From DATBAK01 sp036787815 (GTDB taxonomy: Bacteria > Actinomycetota > Acidimicrobiia > IMCC26256 > PALSA-610): a stretch of 18,781 nucleotides of DNA. The translations under genes were made by a program, and so were the position numbers. The stretch covers positions 1 to 18,781 of the forward strand of contig DAIQOP010000046.1 of NCBI GenBank assembly GCA_036787815.1, given 5' to 3'. The first letter of the stretch is position 1. Each line of letters starts with the position of its first letter. This document shows positions 14,569-18,781 of this stretch, in pieces. The notes under the pieces are model-generated. The model did no database searches and had not been told where the DNA came from. It saw only the letters and a program-made list of their open reading frames with translations.

Positions 14569-14910
14569 ATGGCTCATCTGGTAACCGCAATCATCAAACC
14601 GTTCAAGCTCGACGAGGTGAAGGAAGCGCTCAGGGGCGCGGGCATCATCGGACTCACCGTCAGCGAGATCCAGGGCTTCGGCCGCCAAGGCGGCAAGACC
14701 GAAGCGTTCCGCGGGAACGAGTACAAGGTCGAGTTCGTCCCGAAGGTCATGATCCAGGTCTTGATCGACTCGGCCGACCTCGACAAGGTGCTCGACCTGA
14801 TCGCCGTGAGTGCCCGAACCGGAAAGATCGGCGACGGCAAGATCTGGTCGACGCCGATCGACCGGCTCATGCGCATCCGGACCGGCGAGCTCGGCGACGA
14901 AGCGTTGTAG
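14569..14910 (+). CDS. glnB: Nitrogen regulatory protein PII
   Basis: The 113-residue product is a full-length PII protein. It shows AIIKPFKLDEVKEAL (7-21), GFGRQGGKTEAFRGNEY (36-52) forming the T-loop, TGKIGDGKIW (84-93) and the C-terminal RIRTGELGDEAL. Tyr52 aligns with the modified Tyr51 of E. coli GlnB, since this protein has one extra N-terminal residue. The trimer senses ATP/ADP and 2-oxoglutarate and, in known systems, blocks Amt through its T-loop. Co-transcription with amt is typical of GlnK; the glnB/glnK label is a matter of naming. The neighbouring glnD supplies the expected modifying enzyme. Confidence 0.95.
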   Translation: MAHLVTAIIKPFKLDEVKEALRGAGIIGLTVSEIQGFGRQGGKTEAFRGNEYKVEFVPKVMIQVLIDSADLDKVLDLIAVSARTGKIGDGKIWSTPIDRLMRIRTGELGDEAL

Positions 14911-14944
14911 CTCCGAGCGAGAGCAATTCTCATTCGCAGTGGTG

Positions 14945-14974
14945 GGTAGGGAGTGCCTCCGGGCACTCCCTACC
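14945..14974 (+). terminator. 13-bp perfect hairpin with cUNCGg tetraloop after glnB
   Basis: GGTAGGGAGTGCC (14945-14957) pairs fully with GGCACTCCCTACC (14962-14974) around TCCG, which with the closing C-G pair forms a cUNCGg tetraloop, a very stable RNA fold. It begins 35 bases after the glnB stop. There is no T-tract, as is common for actinobacterial terminators. Its 3' arm overlaps the -10 box of the following gene. Confidence 0.75.
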
Positions 14975-14976
14975 AT
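14971..14976 (+). promoter_or_regulatory. -10 box TACCAT of the CDF gene
   Basis: TACCAT matches TAnnnT at exactly -12 to -7 from the ATG at 14983, predicting a leaderless mRNA. Four of its bases belong to the 3' arm of the glnB hairpin. Confidence 0.5.
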
Positions 14977-14982
14977 TGCGTG

Positions 14983-15876
14983 ATGGCTCGTTCGCACCGC
15001 CTCCGCATCGCGTGGAGCCTCAATGCGGCGCTCGTGGTGCTCCAGGTCGCGTTCGGCATGGCCACCCATTCGATCGGCCTGATCGCCGACGCCGGCCACA
15101 ACCTCACCGACGTCGCGGCGATCACGTTGGCGATCGTCGCCGTGCACCTGGTCGGCCGGCCCGGCAACGACCGGCGCAGCTTCGGCTACCACCGCGGCAC
15201 GATCCTCGCCGCGCAGGCGAACGCCGCCGGGCTTCTCGTGGCGACGGTGGTGATCGCGTACGAGGCCGTCGACCGGCTGCTGCACCCCCGGGCGATCCAC
15301 GCCGTGCCGGTCATCGTCGTCGCCCTCGTCGCGACCGTCATCAACCTCGTCGCGGCCCGCACGCTCGAAGACCACACGCACGACCTCAACATGCGCGCCG
15401 CGTTCCTCCACATGACCTCCGACGCGCTCACCTCGGCCGGCGTCGCGGTCGCCGCGACCGTCATCGCCGTGACCGGCGGTCACGACTGGCTCGACCCCGC
15501 CTTCTCGTTGGTCATCGCGCTCGTCATCGCGGTGCGCGCGGTGCAGTTGCTCGGCGCGACCACCCACGTGCTGCTCGAATCGACCCCCGCCGACCTCGAT
15601 CTCGGGGTGCTCGTCGCGGCGATGACGGCCGTTCCCGGCGTCGAGGCCGTGCACGATCTGCACACCTGGAGCCTGTCGTCCGACTACCGAGCGCTCTCCG
15701 CACACGTCGTGCTCGAGGGCGAACCGTCGCTCGCCGACGCGCAGCGCACCACCGACGATGTCAAACAGATGATCGCGTCGCGCTTCGGGATTGCGCACGC
15801 GACCCTCGAGCCCGAGGCGCAACACTGCGCGCCGGACGCGATCGACCCGTGCGTGGCCGACCCGAGATCGGACTAA
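14983..15876 (+). CDS. CDF-family cation efflux transporter (CzcD/ZnT-like)
   Basis: The 297-residue protein has six predicted membrane segments and a cytoplasmic C-terminal domain. Metal-site motifs are DAGHNLTD (His39, Asp43) in the second and HMTSD (His143, Asp147) in the fifth membrane segment. The His-Asp/His-Asp set is typical of zinc-transporting CDF proteins; Mn-type members usually have Asp pairs. A loop with LEDHTHDLNMRAAF (129-142) links segments 4 and 5. The C-terminal domain has VEAVHDLHTWSL (220-231) and ends with ATLEPEAQHC (273-282). It would export Zn2+ or a similar cation by proton exchange. ATG 14983 is chosen as it starts the family sequence and follows a TACCAT box. Its stop overlaps that of the convergent GDT1-type gene. 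Confidence 0.9.
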   Translation: MARSHRLRIAWSLNAALVVLQVAFGMATHSIGLIADAGHNLTDVAAITLAIVAVHLVGRPGNDRRSFGYHRGTILAAQANAAGLLVATVVIAYEAVDRLLHPRAIHAVPVIVVALVATVINLVAARTLEDHTHDLNMRAAFLHMTSDALTSAGVAVAATVIAVTGGHDWLDPAFSLVIALVIAVRAVQLLGATTHVLLESTPADLDLGVLVAAMTAVPGVEAVHDLHTWSLSSDYRALSAHVVLEGEPSLADAQRTTDDVKQMIASRFGIAHATLEPEAQHCAPDAIDPCVADPRSD

Positions 15877-16454
15877 CCGCGGATCGCGGACACCGCGGCG
15901 ACGCCGGCAAGCACGATCAGCACCACGGCCATGCAGCGATGCAGCACCACGACGTTCACGTAGCGCATCAGGCTCTGCCCGCCGACCACGGCCAGGAGCG
16001 CGACGGCCCACAGCGCGAGCACCGCCCCAAGCGCGACCGAGAGCGGCGAGTGGTAGTGCGCGGCCAGGTTCGCGGTGAGGATCTGGGTGAGATCGCCCCA
16101 CTCGGCGATGAAGATCACGAAGAACGCGGTCGTCGCGACCTGGCGGTGGGTCATCGCCTCGCGCGCGATCAGCTCCACCTCGTCGTCGGGCTTCTCCCGC
16201 AGCGCGAAGAACGCACCCGCGAGGAACATCGCGGCAACGACACCCTCGAGCACCCGGTGCGAGAAGAGGTGGAAGAGGCCGACCCCGATCGTCGTGGCGA
16301 TGACGACGTGCACGAAGAACGCAGCCGCCGCGCCCAGCCACACCGATCGTGGATGTCCGCGCGCGGCGAGCACGAGCGACGCGAACATCGTCTTGTCGGG
16401 AAGCTCACCGAGGAAGATCACCGGGAACACGGCGAGCACGATCGACAGGTGCAC
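15873..16454 (-). CDS. GDT1/TMEM165 family (UPF0016) cation transporter
   Basis: The 193-residue membrane protein has two related halves of three membrane segments. Each carries the family motif: ELPDKT (Glu17, Asp20, Thr22) in the first half and EWGDLTQ (Glu118, Asp121, Gln124) in the second. The first motif has Pro in place of the usual Gly. A central hydrophilic loop (REKPDDEVELIAREA, 86-100) joins the halves. Known members move Mn2+ or Ca2+, in bacteria mostly Mn2+ export. The GTG at 16454 has no Shine-Dalgarno but TAGGTT at -12 to -7. It lies 17 bases behind the ABC permease genes on the same strand, suggesting a link with metal homeostasis. It converges with the CDF gene, the stop codons overlapping. 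Confidence 0.88.
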   Translation of the reverse strand: MHLSIVLAVFPVIFLGELPDKTMFASLVLAARGHPRSVWLGAAAAFFVHVVIATTIGVGLFHLFSHRVLEGVVAAMFLAGAFFALREKPDDEVELIAREAMTHRQVATTAFFVIFIAEWGDLTQILTANLAAHYHSPLSVALGAVLALWAVALLAVVGGQSLMRYVNVVVLHRCMAVVLIVLAGVAAVSAIRG

Positions 16455-16460
16455 CGCCCG

Positions 16461-16466
16461 AACCTA
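16461..16466 (-). promoter_or_regulatory. -10 box TAGGTT of the GDT1-type gene
   Basis: TAGGTT fits TAnnnT at -12 to -7 from the GTG at 16454. It lies in the 17-base gap behind the upstream permease, so it may give a separate leaderless transcript within the metal gene cluster. The -35 region would lie in the permease coding sequence. Confidence 0.45.
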
Positions 16467-16471
16467 CGGGA

Positions 16472-17338
16472 TCACCGCCGGGTCTCCAGAGTCGAGAGGC
16501 CGACTGCACCGAGCAGCTCGACCGTCGCGATCGCCATGATGGCGAAGCTCGGCGGCACCGCACCGAACAGGTAGCTGACCGTGAGCCCCCCCCATACTGC
16601 GCCGACGGCAAGCGCCGTGGCGAGCGCGACACCGCGCCACGGCCGATCGGTCAGGCGCTGCGCCGCCGCCGCCGGCGCCGCGACCAGCCCGACGAGCAGG
16701 AGCGCGCCGACCGCCTGGGTCGCCTCCGCAGCCGCCACGCCGACGAGCACCAGGAAGCCGACCCCGAGCATGCGCACCGGAACGCCGCGCGCCGTGGCCA
16801 CCGCCTCGTCGATGCTCGCGAAGAGGAGCGGCCGACCCACGGCCAGCACCGCGACACACGCGGCGACACCGACGATCGCCGCGAGCGTCGCCTGGCCCGC
16901 GCTGAGCCCGAGGATCGAGCCGAACAGCACGTTCACGCTCGCCGATCCGTTGCCGGCGCTCCGCGACGAGGTCGTGAACACGCTCTGGAACAGCACACCG
17001 AGCCCGAGCACCCATGTGAACACGGTGCCGATCACCACGTCGCCGGCGCGCCCCCGCGGGCCGAGCAACCCCATGCCGAGCGCGACGGCCGCGGTCACGA
17101 CGAACAGCCCGAGGCGCAGGTCGATGCCGAACGCGAGCGCTCCCAGCGCGCCGGTGAACGCGGCGTGGCTCAGGGCGTCGCTGCTGAACACCTGGCTGCG
17201 CAGGACGACGAAGTACCCGACGAGTCCCGACGCCGCGGCGATCGCCGTGCCCGCGACGAACGCGTGCCGCATGAACGGGTGCGAGAGCATCTCTGCAAAC
17301 CCCGTGCCGGCCACCGCGACGACGGCTCCGAGGCTCAC
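16472..17338 (-). CDS. Metal ABC transporter permease (ABC-3 family), second of two
   Basis: The 288-residue polytopic protein is an ABC-3 family permease (ZnuB/MntB/TroC type). It shows GYFVVLRSQVFSSDALSHAAFTG near residues 41-63, the typical ABC-3 coupling region with SHAAF; then GDVVIGTVFTWVLGLGVLF, SIDEAVATARGVPVRMLG (the cytoplasmic loop expected to meet the ATPase) and AEATQAVGALLLVGLVAAPAAAAQ. Its GTG overlaps the stop of the first permease by GTGA, so translation is coupled. With the first permease it probably forms a heterodimeric channel for Zn2+, Mn2+ or Fe2+ uptake. The ion cannot be told from sequence. Confidence 0.88.
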   Translation of the reverse strand: MSLGAVVAVAGTGFAEMLSHPFMRHAFVAGTAIAAASGLVGYFVVLRSQVFSSDALSHAAFTGALGALAFGIDLRLGLFVVTAAVALGMGLLGPRGRAGDVVIGTVFTWVLGLGVLFQSVFTTSSRSAGNGSASVNVLFGSILGLSAGQATLAAIVGVAACVAVLAVGRPLLFASIDEAVATARGVPVRMLGVGFLVLVGVAAAEATQAVGALLLVGLVAAPAAAAQRLTDRPWRGVALATALAVGAVWGGLTVSYLFGAVPPSFAIMAIATVELLGAVGLSTLETRR

Positions 17339-18240
17339 CGCGCCGTCTCCGGCCGCGCTGCACGATGCGCGATCACGCGCCGGCTCATGGCTCGCACGAG
17401 CTGCGCGCCGACGTAGCCGGCGAACGCGATGCTCGTGATCCAGAATCCGATCGGGTACGACGAGTAGAAGCCGACACCCAAGCCGAGCCAGGTGATCGCG
17501 ACGCCGACGCCGATCGAGACGCACAGGCCCACGACCGGGCGGGCGGTTACGGCCTGCGCCGTCGCCGCGGGCACGACGAGCAGCGCGAACACGAGCAATG
17601 CACCCGTGATCTGGCTCGCCTCGGCGACCGCGACTCCGAGCACCACGAGGAAGACGAACGAGAGCAGGCGAACCGGCACCCCGCGCGCGTCGGCGACATC
17701 CGGGTCGATCGACGCGAACAGCAGAGGCCGCGCGACCGCGCCCACGACGATCACGACCACCACGGCCATCACCAGCAGCGTGACCACCTGCGCGTCGGTC
17801 ACACCGGTAAAGCTCCCGAAGAGGAGCGCGTTGAACCCGCTCCCGAGCCCGCCGTACAAACGCGCGAACAGGAATCCGCACCCCAACGCGAACGCCTGGA
17901 GCGTGCCGATCGCGGCGGACTCCTCGTGGTACCCGCTCCCACGCGGCCGCGACACGCTCGCGATCACGAGCGCGGCGGCGATGCAGAACGCGAAATAGCC
18001 CCAGATCGCCGAGATCCCCAACCAGATCGCGCCGGCGCCGCCGGGGAACCCCACGACCGAGAGCGTGTGGCCGGCGAACGTCTCGCGCCGCAGCACGACG
18101 AACCAGCCGATGCCCGCCGCCACGATCGCGACGATCGTGCCCGCCCGAAACGCGTTGACCATGTAGGGGAACGCAAGCGCGGTGCGGACGTCGTCGACCA
18201 CGTTCCACGTGAGGCGCACGTCGGCGCTAGTGAGGACCAT
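17335..18240 (-). CDS. Metal ABC transporter permease (ABC-3 family), first of two
   Basis: The 301-residue membrane protein is homologous to the next permease. It has FVVLRRETFAGHTLSVVGFPG (about 47-67) at the coupling position, a Tyr/Gly-rich periplasmic region (FARLYGGLGSGFNALLFGS), SIDPDVADARGVPVRLL as the ATPase-contact loop, and AEASQITGALLVFALLVVPAATAQ. In place of the common SHA after the coupling helix it has GHTLSVVGF. The ATG at 18240 lies inside the 3' end of the ATPase gene (14-base overlap). Order ATPase, permease 1, permease 2 matches bipartite Mn/Zn importers such as troBCD or mntBCD. Two different permeases point to a heterodimer. Confidence 0.88.
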   Translation of the reverse strand: MVLTSADVRLTWNVVDDVRTALAFPYMVNAFRAGTIVAIVAAGIGWFVVLRRETFAGHTLSVVGFPGGAGAIWLGISAIWGYFAFCIAAALVIASVSRPRGSGYHEESAAIGTLQAFALGCGFLFARLYGGLGSGFNALLFGSFTGVTDAQVVTLLVMAVVVVIVVGAVARPLLFASIDPDVADARGVPVRLLSFVFLVVLGVAVAEASQITGALLVFALLVVPAATAQAVTARPVVGLCVSIGVGVAITWLGLGVGFYSSYPIGFWITSIAFAGYVGAQLVRAMSRRVIAHRAARPETAR

Positions 18241-18781
18241 GACCGTGCCCCTGATGCAGATCGGGGTGGTAGGTCGCCGCCTCGGGTTGCCCCACGACGA
18301 CGAGACGCCCGTCGGAGGTCTGGAGCACCTCGATCGGCGTCCCGTACAGGCGGCTGAGCGTCTCGGTGGTGATCACGTCGCGCGGATCTCCCGACGCGGC
18401 CCGGCCACCGGCGAGGTAGACGACGAGGTCGAGGAAGCCGAGGATCGGGTTCACGTCGTGCGCGACAATCAGCACCGTCACTCCCTGCTCCCGGCAGATG
18501 CGGTCGATCAGGCCGGCGACCCCGGCCTGGCTCGGAAGGTCGAGGCTGTCGAGCGGCTCGTCGAGCAGCAACAGCGACGGTCGGCGTGCCAGCGCCTGCG
18601 CGATCAGCAACCGTTGCTGCTCGCCGCCGGAGCACTCGCCGATCGGGCGGCGCGCGTACGCCGTGGCTCCGACCAGGTCGACGAGCTCGTCGATCCGGTA
18701 GTGCAGGGCCCGGCGCGCCGCCGTCCGCCAGGGCAGCGGGACTCCCCACCGGTCACCGTCGAGGCCGAGCCGGACGATGTC
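18227..18781 (-). CDS. Metal ABC transporter ATP-binding protein (5' part beyond window)
   Basis: Only the C-terminal 184 residues are in the window; Walker A is outside. Visible are the signature motif as ECSGGEQQR (Cys in place of the usual Leu of LSGGQ), Walker B LLLLDEP, the D-loop SLD, and the H-loop histidine in LIVAHD. The C-terminal extension reads QPEAATYHPDLHQGHGHGPH at the very end, with five histidines in 13 residues, which could bind metal. It energises the two downstream permeases and overlaps the first by 14 bases. The substrate-binding lipoprotein is not seen and probably lies upstream, outside the window. Confidence 0.88.
   Translation of the reverse strand, partial: DIVRLGLDGDRWGVPLPWRTAARRALHYRIDELVDLVGATAYARRPIGECSGGEQQRLLIAQALARRPSLLLLDEPLDSLDLPSQAGVAGLIDRICREQGVTVLIVAHDVNPILGFLDLVVYLAGGRAASGDPRDVITTETLSRLYGTPIEVLQTSDGRLVVVGQPEAATYHPDLHQGHGHGPH

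Noticed and set aside
14449..16341. A 630-codon minus-strand frame across glnB and the CDF gene
   Set aside because: It overlaps two clear genes on the other strand and has low-complexity Arg/Asp/Gly composition without motifs.
1..18781. tRNA, rRNA, insertion sequence, phage, toxin-antitoxin or defence genes
   Set aside because: I looked for transposase, integrase, nuclease/helicase and defence motifs and for tRNA cloverleafs and found none; gene content is chromosomal housekeeping and transport.

Overview
The window is a GC-rich, gene-dense stretch with short intergenic gaps, many GTG starts and several genes that lack a Shine-Dalgarno sequence. Gene content (Gly-Tyr-Trp-Leu wall/secreted repeats, PadR regulator, OmdA-like protein, PPOX-fold oxidoreductase, actinobacterial GlnD) suggests a high-GC actinobacterium, most likely of the class Acidimicrobiia. 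This placement is an inference from protein style; there is no rRNA or other phylogenetic marker here.

Left part (1-5041): a truncated PadR-type regulator (-), a YdeI/OmdA-like protein (+), a large exported protein that joins a PQQ-type beta-propeller to six tandem GYWL repeats (+), a small conserved helical protein of unknown function (-), and a lipoprotein lipase with a Ser-Asp-His triad (+).

Middle part (5064-10412): a ClC-family chloride transporter directly behind an SDR dehydrogenase (-). Divergent from them are a dienelactone-hydrolase-like protein and a PPOX split-barrel protein (+). Then come a VOC/glyoxalase-fold protein, a quinone-oxidoreductase-like MDR protein and a DUF4395 membrane protein (all -). 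These look like ordinary housekeeping or catabolic genes.

Nitrogen block (10429-14974): glnD (-) is divergent from an amt-glnB operon (+). The set forms a coherent ammonium uptake and PII signalling module: Amt imports ammonium, PII senses nitrogen and energy state, and GlnD modifies PII. The 128-bp intergenic region holds a GAAAC-n6-GAAAC direct repeat, a GTTAAC/GTCAAC inverted repeat and a TACCGT -10-like box facing each gene. Strong hairpins close both units.

Metal block (14983-18781): a CDF cation exporter (+) converges on a GDT1/TMEM165-type transporter (-). The latter follows two tandem ABC-3 family metal permeases and a truncated cognate ATPase with a His-rich tail (-). The substrate-binding protein is not in the window.

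I see no mobile element, CRISPR array, phage gene, tRNA or rRNA, and no clear candidate for a wholly new defence or biosynthetic system. The observations most worth following are the precisely spaced TAnnnT boxes in front of SD-less genes (probable leaderless transcripts), hairpins abutting or overlapping promoters, the nitrogen intergenic region, the channel-like valine in the ClC protein, and the propeller-GYWL fusion.
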